A DNA stretch of 28,430 bases, from contig CAYWTB010000058.1 in the NCBI GenBank assembly GCA_964461135.1, positions 1-28,430 on the forward strand. The letters run 5' to 3'. Within the stretch, counting starts at the first letter, position 1, and each line of letters starts with the position of its first letter. A program made the position numbers and the translations under genes. This document shows, piece by piece, positions 1 to 7,396 of the stretch. The notes beneath the pieces are model-generated. The model saw nothing but the letters and a program-made list of their open reading frames with translations. It was not told the origin of the DNA and did not search any database. Origin of the DNA: RQOF01 sp964461135. GTDB taxonomy: Bacteria > Calditrichota > Calditrichia > RBG-13-44-9.

Positions 1-25
1 TCTCCAATGGAAGCTTTCTTAAATC

Positions 26-202
26 TCAAAGTTGCACTTGGAACTTGAATCTAGGCATGATTAAAAGGACAGCTGTAAAAAATAACGTACCTGTTCCCAT
101 GGCAATCCATATGATCTGCAAGGGTTTGACTTTTTCCGGTGCTAACTCTTGCTGAAAATCATTTACTGAAAAATTATCCGGCAGCTCCACAATGTCCTCC
201 AC
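26..202 (-). CDS. possible small single-pass membrane protein or remnant
   Basis: This is a minus-strand reading frame of 58 residues if a GTG at 200-202 is used. The frame is open further upstream, to a stop near 267, but contains no ATG before a hydrophobic stretch. The C-terminal half has one clear membrane segment (about IIWIAMGTGTLFFTAVLLIM) followed by a short basic tail; the N-terminal part is acidic and proline-containing. There is no Shine-Dalgarno sequence before the GTG. The layout of soluble segment, single helix and short tail recalls the C-terminal end of some anti-sigma or small membrane proteins, but I recognise no family. It may be a decayed gene or chance, so confidence is low. 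Confidence 0.22.
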   Translation of the reverse strand: MEDIVELPDNFSVNDFQQELAPEKVKPLQIIWIAMGTGTLFFTAVLLIMPRFKFQVQL

Positions 203-344
203 TAAACATTCTATGAATCTGGAAAACAGATAAAAAATATGTAGAATTCCCGATTTCAGGGAATGAAAAATTTAGTCAGTGTTATAAAGCCAGAAAAATG
301 AATCTTTCCTTTTTCTTTATTCCACAGTATTGATTTATTATATT

Positions 345-489
345 TTAGCCTGCTTAATTCACAAAATAGTATATAATGTATCAAAGTTGTTATATTCTTA
401 GAAATTAAATGGCCCCGGTCTTCAGACCGGGGATTAAAGAATCCAGTATATTTGGGTGTTAGCCCCTATTTGTGAATTAAGCAGGTTAA
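345..489. repeat. MITE-like or REP-like element with about 21-bp imperfect terminal inverted repeats
   Basis: The left arm (345-369) reads tta-g-cctgcttaattcacaaaatag. The right arm (466-489) is its reverse complement, with one mismatch and one single-base indel; the shared core is cctgcttaattcacaaa. Between the arms, 413-432 forms a near-perfect hairpin, ccccggtc-ttca-gaccgggg, and a weaker ggg/ccc hairpin lies at 454-465. No reading frame is present inside. Terminal inverted repeats, a small size, an internal GC-rich palindrome in AT-rich surroundings, and a position in front of a housekeeping gene all fit a non-autonomous mobile element or a RAYT-mobilised REP element. A long hairpin in the fbaB leader is the alternative. 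No target-site duplication can be fixed. Confidence 0.6.
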
Positions 490-539
490 TTTAGCACATT
501 GGAAAACGGCATTATAAAATAAATCAAAAGGAGCACAAA

Positions 540-1592
540 ATGAATCAAAAAATCGTCAAATTACTGGGAGATGAAGCGGATAATTTACTGAATCACCGCT
601 GTAAAACCATCAGCAAGGAAAATCTGCATCTTCCGGGTCCTGATTTTGTGGACCGGATCCTGACCATTTCCGACCGGTCTCCCAATGTATTGCGTAATTT
701 CCAGCATATATTCAATACCGGCCGGCTGGCTGGCAGCGGATTTTTATCCATATTACCGGTGGACCAGGGAATTGAGCATTCCGCCGGCGCTTCCTTTGCC
801 CCGAATCCTCAATATTTTGACCCCGAAAATATTGTGAAGCTGGCTATTGAGGGCGGGTGTAATGCTGTGGTTTCTACACTGGGAGTTCTGGGTTCGGTGT
901 CACGCAAATATGCCCACAGAATTCCTTTCCTTTTAAAATTAAACCATAATGAACTTCTCACCTACCCCAATAAATACGATCAGATTTTATTTGCCAGTGT
1001 TGATCAGGCGTTTGACATGGGGGCGGTTGCCGTGGGGGCAACCATCTACTTCGGTTCCGAAGAATCCACCCGTCAGATTCAGGAAGTTACCGAAGTTTTC
1101 CGTTATGCTCACAGCCTGGGCCTGGTGACGTTTCTATGGGCTTATCTGAGAAATCCGGCCTTCAAGAAAGATGGGGTGGATTATCATCTGGCAGCAGACC
1201 TGACCGGCCAGGCCAACCATCTGTCAGTGACTATTGAAGCCGATATTGTAAAACAGAAACAACCGGAGACCAATGGCGGCTTTAAAGCATTAAATTTTGG
1301 AAAGACCAGCGAAAAAGTTTATACAGATCTGAGCAGCGATCATCCGATTGATCTTACCCGTTATCAGGTTATCAATTGTTACATGGGCCGTTCCGGTTTG
1401 ATAAATTCGGGTGGCGCATCCGGAAAAAATGATATGACTCAGGCGGTCCGTACCGCTGTAATTAATAAACGTGCCGGTGGCATGGGCCTGATTTCGGGAC
1501 GAAAAGCATTCCAGCGGCCCATGAAGGAAGGTGTGGAACTTCTTAACGCTATTCAGGATGTCTACCTGGATAAGGACATTACCGTCGCCTGA
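540..1592 (+). CDS. fbaB: class I fructose-bisphosphate aldolase (DhnA/FbaB type)
   Basis: This cytoplasmic glycolytic/gluconeogenic enzyme interconverts fructose-1,6-bisphosphate with dihydroxyacetone phosphate and glyceraldehyde-3-phosphate through a lysine Schiff base. The 350-aa length is normal for the bacterial FbaB family. Visible signatures are LPVDQGIEH (72-80), the KLNHNE segment (133-138), the ADIVKQK motif with K238 at the place of the Schiff-base lysine of DhnA-type aldolases, and the C-terminal phosphate-binding loops SGGASGKND (290-298) and GGMGLISGRKAFQRP. The start is supported by AAAAGGAG at 526-533. It is a single-gene unit: an inverted-repeat element lies upstream and a strong terminator follows directly. 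The identification is firm; the exact catalytic lysine is assigned by motif only. Confidence 0.95.
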   Translation: MNQKIVKLLGDEADNLLNHRCKTISKENLHLPGPDFVDRILTISDRSPNVLRNFQHIFNTGRLAGSGFLSILPVDQGIEHSAGASFAPNPQYFDPENIVKLAIEGGCNAVVSTLGVLGSVSRKYAHRIPFLLKLNHNELLTYPNKYDQILFASVDQAFDMGAVAVGATIYFGSEESTRQIQEVTEVFRYAHSLGLVTFLWAYLRNPAFKKDGVDYHLAADLTGQANHLSVTIEADIVKQKQPETNGGFKALNFGKTSEKVYTDLSSDHPIDLTRYQVINCYMGRSGLINSGGASGKNDMTQAVRTAVINKRAGGMGLISGRKAFQRPMKEGVELLNAIQDVYLDKDITVA

Positions 1593-1615
1593 GACCGATG
1601 GGACTTTTTATATAG

Positions 1616-1646
1616 AAAAAGGCGGTTTTTAAAAACCGCCTTTTTT
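1616..1646 (+). terminator. intrinsic terminator after fbaB
   Basis: A perfect 15-bp inverted repeat (aaaaaggcggttttt and its complement) with core GGCGG/CCGCC is followed by TTTTTT. It starts 24 bp after the aldolase stop codon. The A-run before the stem means it could also work on the other strand, but no minus-strand gene is seen that would need it. Confidence 0.9.
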
Positions 1647-1778
1647 GTTGCCATCCTGTTGCCGAATCAGGATAATTCATGACCGGAGAGCGGGACACAA
1701 GCTTAAAAGTAACAGCAGGCTAATATGAAAACAGATTTCCCGACAAATCAATGGTATTACAGTTTCTTTTTATTCGAA

Positions 1779-1839
1779 GCCTGATAATTCTCAGTACCTT
1801 GGTGCCCGGAGGAAAAATTATGTTATGAATTTATCAGGC
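1779..1839. repeat. inverted repeat in the ktrA leader region
   Basis: The arms gcctgataattc (1779-1790) and gaatttatcaggc (1827-1839) are complementary over 12 bp with one bulged base, and are separated by 36 nt. The loop contains a GGAGG sequence followed by ATG TTA TGA, which is too short to be a gene. The site lies 70 bp before the ktrA start, in a 262-bp gene-free stretch (1647-1908) that otherwise shows only AT-rich sequence. It could be an RNA hairpin in the leader or a protein-binding site. Confidence 0.4.
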
Positions 1840-1908
1840 CAAATAATTATATATTTGTGACATATACAGATTCATTTTAAATTATCCCAACAAAGGACGA
1901 AAACCATA

Positions 1909-2595
1909 ATGAAGAAATTTGCCGTTTTGGGACTGGGAACTTTCGGATCGAGCATTGCAAAATCACTGACAGAAAAGGGGGCTGAAGTCATTGCAGTGGA
2001 TAAGGATATGTCGCGGGTAGAGGAGATCCAGGAATATGTATCGGTTGCTGTTAAACTGGACAGTAGGGATGAAAGCTCTCTAAAAGCACAGGGCATCAAT
2101 GAGGTGGATGTGGCGATTGTCTGTATCGGTGAAGATTTTGAATCCAATCTGTTGACATCAGTATTGTTGAAGCAGTTTGGTGTACCTTCTGTGGTGACCC
2201 GTGCTACCCGTCCGCTGGAGGTGAAGATTCTGAATGCAGTGGGAATTGATCGTGTGGTTCTTCCTGAGCAGGAAATTGCGGAAAAACTAGCCTACAATCT
2301 GATGCATCCCAATTTTAAAGAGATATTTTATCTGGGCGGAAATATATCTGTGGTTGAACTGGAAGCTCCGGAACGTTTTATCGGCAAAACACTGGAAGAG
2401 ATTCAGTTGCGGGCTAAATACGGTCTGAACCTCATCACTCTGCAGCGTAAAATTGAAGAAGTGGATAAAAAAGGAAAAGCCACAACCAGAACCGATGTCA
2501 TAATGCCGGCGGCAGATACCATAATTGAAAATAATGACAGTTTAATTCTGATCGGCAAAAAGGAAGACATCAACAGACTCATTTCAAAAATATAG
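1909..2595 (+). CDS. ktrA: KtrA/TrkA-type RCK regulatory subunit of a K+ transport system
   Basis: This 228-aa cytoplasmic protein has one RCK_N domain (1-120) and one RCK_C domain (about 140-228), the length of KtrA-type gating subunits, which form rings on a membrane partner. The Rossmann nucleotide motif GLGTFGSSIA (8-17) and the acidic end of the second strand (VDKD, 30-33) indicate binding of NAD(H) or adenine nucleotides. RCK_C is recognisable from the GKTLEEIQLRAKYGLNLITL segment. No membrane subunit (KtrB/TrkH) lies next to it in the window, so it is either an orphan or works with a subunit encoded elsewhere. It is the first gene of a close-packed cluster running to 7215. An AAAGGA sequence sits 11-12 nt before the ATG. 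Confidence 0.88.
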   Translation: MKKFAVLGLGTFGSSIAKSLTEKGAEVIAVDKDMSRVEEIQEYVSVAVKLDSRDESSLKAQGINEVDVAIVCIGEDFESNLLTSVLLKQFGVPSVVTRATRPLEVKILNAVGIDRVVLPEQEIAEKLAYNLMHPNFKEIFYLGGNISVVELEAPERFIGKTLEEIQLRAKYGLNLITLQRKIEEVDKKGKATTRTDVIMPAADTIIENNDSLILIGKKEDINRLISKI

Positions 2596-2636
2596 ATCCC
2601 ATCCCGGGTTATTCACACATTCCCGAGGAATAAATT

Positions 2637-3002
2637 ATGGAAAAAAATCTAAAAAAATTATCCTTATTGCAGCGATCCCAGATTCTGATGAACATCCTGC
2701 AGAAAAAAGATCTGGAACTATTTTATACCCAGTTAACAGCCATGCAGATGAAAGATTTGCGTGATTTTCTGGAGGATGAAATCATATACATGAGTTCATT
2801 AAAGGATTCCCGGCCACTGGAAAAAAATGAAATAAAGTCTGCCTACCCGCAAACATCTGATTATTACCGGCAACAGGACTGTCATGAACCGCTGGAATCC
2901 TGCCTGGATGAGACATGTTACCGTACTAATCCGGTATGTTTCAGCCTGAAAATGAAAACACACATCACTATTCTCCTGGAAAAAATACAGCAGTATTTAT
3001 AA
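2637..3002 (+). CDS. uncharacterised 121-aa protein with a four-cysteine patch
   Basis: I do not recognise this family. The N-terminal half (1-55) is predicted mostly helical, lysine- and leucine-rich, with no signal peptide or membrane segment. A polar linker follows, then a cysteine cluster with exactly mirrored spacing, C-x6-C-x4-C-x6-C, around the sequence CLDETC, and a short C-terminal helix. The cysteines could bind a metal or form disulfides. The start is supported by GAGGA seven bases before the ATG. It follows ktrA by 41 bp and precedes the M48 protease by 12 bp, so co-transcription is likely. Coding status rests on this tight spacing, the ribosome binding site and a sensible composition. 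Confidence 0.7.
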   Translation: MEKNLKKLSLLQRSQILMNILQKKDLELFYTQLTAMQMKDLRDFLEDEIIYMSSLKDSRPLEKNEIKSAYPQTSDYYRQQDCHEPLESCLDETCYRTNPVCFSLKMKTHITILLEKIQQYL

Positions 3003-3014
3003 AACCATATACGC

Positions 3015-4112
3015 ATGAAAACAGCCAAAGCCAAGAAATATAACCGGATCAAACTGATCATCTCTCTAAGCAACCTGCTCGTCGAACTGGCCTTCTGGAT
3101 TTTGATCATAATAACCGGATTTGCATCAGCAGTGGCCGGCTATGCCTATGATCTGGCATCATATCCTCTCCTGCAGTTCTATATTTTCGCCCTTATACTG
3201 GGGATCATTCATCTATTGGTTGATTTTCCGCTTTCTGTTTATTCGGGATTTTTTCTGGAACATCAGTTTTCCCTTTCCAATCAATCGCTCTCCGGATGGT
3301 TCCTGGAACAACTGAAAGGCCTGCTGGTAGGTTTGATTCTGGGAAGTGTTATCATGGGAATGTTCTATCTCGCTCTTTGGAAAATACCGGAATTCTGGTG
3401 GCTGGGGGTGTGGGCATTTATCATGATATTCAGTATTCTGCTTAGCCGGCTTGCACCTGTTTTAATTTTTCCTCTTTTTTATAAATTCAGGGAGCTGGAT
3501 AATGCCGAATTGAAAAACAGAATCCAAAATTTCGGCAGGAAGTGGAATCTGAGCATAAAGGGTGTCTATCAATTCAATTTGAGCAAAAAGACCAAAAAGG
3601 CAAATGCAGCCTTTACCGGCCTGGGAAAAACAAAAAGAGTCATTCTGGGCGACACGCTTCTGAAGAATTTTACCCAGGCGGAAATTGAAACTGTATTTGC
3701 CCATGAAGTCGGGCATTATGTCCACCGGCACCTGATTAAAGGGATTCTGTTCAGCAGTGCTTTATCCCTGGTGGGTTTATATATAATCTTCAGGATATAT
3801 CAGGCAATTCTTGATCAGCTTCATCTTCAGCCCCATGCGCTGGAGGCACTACCTTATCTGGGTCTGATATTTTTCTTTTATGGACTCTTCAGCGGCCCGG
3901 TTGGGAACTGGATCAGCCGGAAATACGAATATCAGGCAGACCACTTTGCCGTGACCTCCAGTGGTCAGGCAAAGGTATATCAGGAAAGTCTGAGAAAACT
4001 GGCCGAATTGAACCTGGCTGATGAATCTCCGCATCCGGTAGTGGAATTTCTGTTTTACAGCCATCCATCTATTCAACACCGGATTGAAAAAGTCTCAGGA
4101 GTTAACTCATGA
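3015..4112 (+). CDS. M48 family membrane metallopeptidase, Ste24 (CAAX protease 1)-like
   Basis: This 365-aa integral inner-membrane zinc protease has the Ste24-type architecture: several N-terminal membrane helices (about 15-40, 52-75, 102-122, 127-150), the segment FPLFYKFREL, the conserved NAAFTGLGKTKRVILGDTLL stretch (197-216), the zinc motif HEVGH (H230, E231, H234) and a distal ligand glutamate in RKYEYQAD (E305). The N-terminal region and the TGLGKTKR motif match Ste24 rather than HtpX. Ste24 enzymes in eukaryotes cleave prenylated CAAX proteins and a-factor; bacteria have no known CAAX prenylation, so the substrate here is unknown. No strong ribosome binding site precedes the ATG, and coupling to the upstream gene is probable. 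It overlaps the M16 gene by 4 bp (ATGA). Confidence 0.9.
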   Translation: MKTAKAKKYNRIKLIISLSNLLVELAFWILIIITGFASAVAGYAYDLASYPLLQFYIFALILGIIHLLVDFPLSVYSGFFLEHQFSLSNQSLSGWFLEQLKGLLVGLILGSVIMGMFYLALWKIPEFWWLGVWAFIMIFSILLSRLAPVLIFPLFYKFRELDNAELKNRIQNFGRKWNLSIKGVYQFNLSKKTKKANAAFTGLGKTKRVILGDTLLKNFTQAEIETVFAHEVGHYVHRHLIKGILFSSALSLVGLYIIFRIYQAILDQLHLQPHALEALPYLGLIFFFYGLFSGPVGNWISRKYEYQADHFAVTSSGQAKVYQESLRKLAELNLADESPHPVVEFLFYSHPSIQHRIEKVSGVNS

Positions 4113-6787
4113 AAACATTTTTTATTATAATGTTATCAATTTTCGTTCTTGCCGGCAGCAGTTTCGGAGAAGAGAAGGAATTCCAGTACTATCTTCCGGC
4201 CTACTCATATCATCAGTTCGAAAACGGTTTTCAGGTGATTCTGGTGGAAAATCATACCAATCCACTCATTGCCACTATTGTGGTAACCCGAACGGGACTT
4301 TGTAATGAAACGGCAAAGAATAACGGAGTATCACATATACTTGAGCACCTAACGTTTAACGGTACCGAAAAGCGCACCCAGAAAGAACTTTATGATGAGC
4401 TTGATTATTACGGTATCTACCTCAACGCCCAGACTTCAGAGGATTATACCACCTATATGGCATTAAACCATAAAGATCAGTTTGACCATGCCATAGATAT
4501 CATGTCTGACATGCTTTTTCATTCGACCTTCCCGGTGGAAAAATTTGAAAAAGAGAAAGGTATTATCGCTGAAGAGATTCGAAAAGATTCCGAGAATCCG
4601 GATTTCAAAAAAGAACAAGCACTCCGCCAGGCATTCTACAAGACTCCGCCGTATTCCCTCCCGGTTATCGGAACCGTTTCCTCCATTGAAAAAATGACCC
4701 GTGACCAGGTAATCAGTTACTTTGATACCTACTACAGCCCCAACAACATGATTGCTATGGTGGTTGGGGATTTCGACCGGAGTGAGATGGTCAGCCGGTT
4801 TCAGGATTATTTCGGCAAAGCTCCGGCTAAAACCATCCCACAAAATGTGATCACACTGGATGCATCTTTTCCCTTTTTTTATAATGAAGTCGGGGAAAAA
4901 GATCAGACGTTATACATGAAAGTACCGGCCCCAACGTTTTATTCTCAATATTTTATACCCTATCAATTTTATTATGATTATGCTTTCAATGACCAGAACG
5001 GAAAAATCATCCAGGCATTGAAGACCGGCAATGAATATGGCATTCAACAAGTAATGCCCACTTTCGAATACCACCCTGAATTCGGAGTTCTTACCCTGAA
5101 AATAACATTTTCAAAAGATATTCTTCCCGAGACGGTCCAGAACGCAGTAATCAAAGAATTTGAAAGAGTACAGAGTATACTGCCAGGCGATGAAGAAATT
5201 GAGACCATTAAACGTGCTACGGCCATCTCTGAAATTCTTCAGACCGATAAAATTTTATACTATGGTTTTTTAAAGGCCCAGGAACTGGCAGTAGGAGGGC
5301 TCGATGCTTTTGAAAAGCTCATTCCCGCCATCATGCAGGCAAAACCGAAGAGTATACAGCAACTATTCCAGACTTATCATCAATTATGGGCAACTCCCCA
5401 ACGGTTGTTTGCCACCAGTGACTGGCCCTCCAGGATAATGGCAGATAAATACCAGCAAAAAATCGCACTAGTGAAAAAACAGGGAAGTAAAATTTACCAG
5501 CATACCTTTCCCAACGGCCTTCGTACCATATTATTACAAAATCAAGACAATACGGTTCTGGCCCTGCATTTTCTTTTTAAAAACCGTTCTGCCTGGGAGC
5601 CGACGGATATGACGGGCATCACCGACTTTCTGCATCACAGTATTTTTAAATCCTCAGCCAAATATCCTGCAGAGGAGCTTCAGACTGCCTTGATGAGAAT
5701 TGGTGCGGAGATTAAAGCTTATGACTGGGATTTCATACCATATGATGATTACTATAATGTTCCGGAATATTCCTACATCAGGATTTTAACTCTGGATCAG
5801 TTTTTTGAGCGGGCCATGGCTGTCGCATCAGATAACATTATTCAGCCGGACCTGACCACCCAATTTGAAGACGTCAAGAAACAAATGATTATGCTGGCCG
5901 CACGCCGGCAGGACAATGCAAATCACATGGCTTATCTGAATTTTGCGAAAATGCTATTCGGAACACAACATCCACTTGCCAGCCCGGTGAGCGGGACTCC
6001 AACTACTCTCGATTCTATCACTACTGAAAATCTGTTGGCTTTCCATAAAAAATATTTTTCAGCCGGCAATAGCATTTTAAGTATTGTAAGCAGTCTGGAT
6101 TCGGCAACCATATTTCAGGCGGTAGAACATTATTTTGCCGGCATGCCTGTTGATTCGGAGTATGTGACCATCCGGGAGATTCCTCTCACCGTTGAAAGCA
6201 CTGCGGACAGCATGCAGATAGGCTCTCGACAATCCTATATTTACCTGGGTTATACCTTCAATGCTCCCGACACTTTGGAAATCCCGCTGGAAGTGATGAA
6301 CGATATGCTGAGCAGCCAAATCGCTTTCAGTCTAAGGGAGCAGAAAGGCTGGGCTTACCGGCTGGGAAGCAGTATTAATCGCTGGAAAAACCGTTTTTAT
6401 TTTGATGCCACCATTGGAACGGGTCGTGAAACAACTTTTCCGGCCATTCATGGGATAAAAGATGAGATAGATCTATTTAAGGAATCTGCACCGGATGTGA
6501 AGAGCCTGGAGCGAATTAAAAACAGTATGCTGGCCTCACTGGCCAGGCGCCGTGCCAGCCGGGAAAATCAGGCATTTATTCTGGGATTAAATTCATTCCT
6601 GGGATATTCCACCAATCACTTTTTCAGTATCTATGGAGAGATCAAAAATGTGTCCATAAATACAGTCTCGGCGTTGAGACAAGTTTATCTTTCCACAGAT
6701 CCGGTAAAACTTTTTTACACCATACCAAAAACCAATAAGGATGATAGTAAAATGATGCCGGGAATGCCCGGGAAAATGATGCACTGA
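4109..6787 (+). CDS. secreted M16 family metalloprotease with an inactive second half
   Basis: This 892-aa protein has a signal peptide (about 1-20, ending in AGSSFG) and two M16 halves in one chain. The N-terminal half has the inverted zinc motif HILEH (H76, E79, H80) and the downstream glutamate in AEEIRKD (E156), at the usual spacing of 76 residues, so it should be catalytic. The C-terminal half begins near residue 460 (FPNGLRTILL); the matching site reads DFLHHS, without the H-x-x-E-H pattern, as usual for the non-catalytic half that closes the clam-shell. The tail is methionine-rich (MMPGMPGKMMH). The probable location is the periplasm, degrading or trimming peptides. The ATG overlaps the M48 stop, with CAGGAG seven bases upstream, implying coupled translation with the membrane protease. 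Confidence 0.92.
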   Translation: MKTFFIIMLSIFVLAGSSFGEEKEFQYYLPAYSYHQFENGFQVILVENHTNPLIATIVVTRTGLCNETAKNNGVSHILEHLTFNGTEKRTQKELYDELDYYGIYLNAQTSEDYTTYMALNHKDQFDHAIDIMSDMLFHSTFPVEKFEKEKGIIAEEIRKDSENPDFKKEQALRQAFYKTPPYSLPVIGTVSSIEKMTRDQVISYFDTYYSPNNMIAMVVGDFDRSEMVSRFQDYFGKAPAKTIPQNVITLDASFPFFYNEVGEKDQTLYMKVPAPTFYSQYFIPYQFYYDYAFNDQNGKIIQALKTGNEYGIQQVMPTFEYHPEFGVLTLKITFSKDILPETVQNAVIKEFERVQSILPGDEEIETIKRATAISEILQTDKILYYGFLKAQELAVGGLDAFEKLIPAIMQAKPKSIQQLFQTYHQLWATPQRLFATSDWPSRIMADKYQQKIALVKKQGSKIYQHTFPNGLRTILLQNQDNTVLALHFLFKNRSAWEPTDMTGITDFLHHSIFKSSAKYPAEELQTALMRIGAEIKAYDWDFIPYDDYYNVPEYSYIRILTLDQFFERAMAVASDNIIQPDLTTQFEDVKKQMIMLAARRQDNANHMAYLNFAKMLFGTQHPLASPVSGTPTTLDSITTENLLAFHKKYFSAGNSILSIVSSLDSATIFQAVEHYFAGMPVDSEYVTIREIPLTVESTADSMQIGSRQSYIYLGYTFNAPDTLEIPLEVMNDMLSSQIAFSLREQKGWAYRLGSSINRWKNRFYFDATIGTGRETTFPAIHGIKDEIDLFKESAPDVKSLERIKNSMLASLARRRASRENQAFILGLNSFLGYSTNHFFSIYGEIKNVSINTVSALRQVYLSTDPVKLFYTIPKTNKDDSKMMPGMPGKMMH

Positions 6788-6816
6788 TAAGAGATGACTA
6801 TAAAATATAAGGACAA

Positions 6817-7215
6817 ATGGTACTTTTCTCCGGTTTGTTTGAAGGGCACAAGAATTCACAGAATGAAAAATCCTCCCAGATCAGGATCGGGGAACACACG
6901 GTATTTCTGAACTCACGTGGGCGCATCCCGGTAATTTTGCAGCGGATGAAAAAAAAGATTCCCGAGATTTTTGATCTGGTTTATATGAATCAGGAGGCAT
7001 TGAAACTTAGCGTTCAGACCGGAGAGGTTTACGTATTCCGCAGATCAAAGATGGAAATTGAAAAACTGGTTGAGGAAACGGGAAAGGGGTATATCATCAG
7101 ATCCATAAAAATCGCGAAAAATCGCCGGGCTCTTCTCATGATCATAAAAAACGGGAACTTCCCGAGAGATTATCAGTCATTTATACATGAAGTGATATTT
7201 GAAGATAATAAATAG
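6817..7215 (+). CDS. HisI-like (phosphoribosyl-AMP cyclohydrolase fold) protein lacking the metal ligands
   Basis: The 132-aa sequence follows the HisI family pattern: RIPVILQ (36-42; family xIPxIxQ), YMNQEAL (56-62; YMNxEAL), TGEVYVFRRSK (68-78; TGxxxxWSRSR), EETGKGY where HisI has GxTSGN, and IAKNRRALLMII (99-110) where HisI has DCDxDxLLxxV. The aspartates and cysteines that bind Mg and Zn in the real enzyme are missing; the whole protein contains no cysteine, and the ACHTG segment is replaced. It is therefore unlikely to be a histidine biosynthesis enzyme and is more probably a regulatory or binding paralogue. The start is supported by AAGGA before the ATG, 29 bp after the M16 stop. It is the last gene of the 1909-7215 cluster. 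Homology is judged from motif order only. Confidence 0.62.
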   Translation: MVLFSGLFEGHKNSQNEKSSQIRIGEHTVFLNSRGRIPVILQRMKKKIPEIFDLVYMNQEALKLSVQTGEVYVFRRSKMEIEKLVEETGKGYIIRSIKIAKNRRALLMIIKNGNFPRDYQSFIHEVIFEDNK

Positions 7216-7314
7216 GTCAGTTTCGAAAGTATCAATTGATTATGATAGTTCTTGGAATCGGCTGAATTGCATATTTTATTACAGCAAATGTTATTTCATT
7301 AAAATTCAGATATA

Positions 7315-7396
7315 AAAAAGGGGGAATGGTGTGATGGCCTTTCCTGGCGAAAGTCCACATCCCTGTGGGATCACGCGGCACCATTCCCCTCTTTTT
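7315..7396. terminator. branched bidirectional terminator-like RNA element
   Basis: An 11-bp perfect outer stem, ggggaatggtg (7321-7331) with caccattcccc (7379-7389), is flanked by an A-run on the left and by TCTTTTT on the right, so it can terminate on both strands. Instead of a simple loop it encloses a structured 47-nt insert: tgat/atca (7332-7335 with 7370-7373), hairpin ctttc-ctggc-gaaag (7339-7353), hairpin ccaca-tccc-tgtgg (7355-7368) and an unpaired cgcgg (7374-7378). It sits between the convergent ends of the HisI-like gene and the sensor kinase, whose TAA lies within the T-run. The insert is far more elaborate than a terminator needs. Confidence 0.7.

Noticed and set aside
4084..4305. 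Plus-strand 73-codon frame across the M48/M16 junction
   Set aside because: It overlaps both genes in another frame; the signal peptide and zinc motif support the M16 frame.
4463..4843. 126-codon minus-strand frame opposite the M16 gene
   Set aside because: It covers the M16 catalytic motifs on the other strand and is a shadow.
7336..7368. GGCGAAAGTC resembles part of a group II intron domain V or another known small RNA
   Set aside because: The surrounding pairing does not give the domain V stem, and no reverse transcriptase or intron parts are present; SRP RNA and riboswitch cores I know do not match either.
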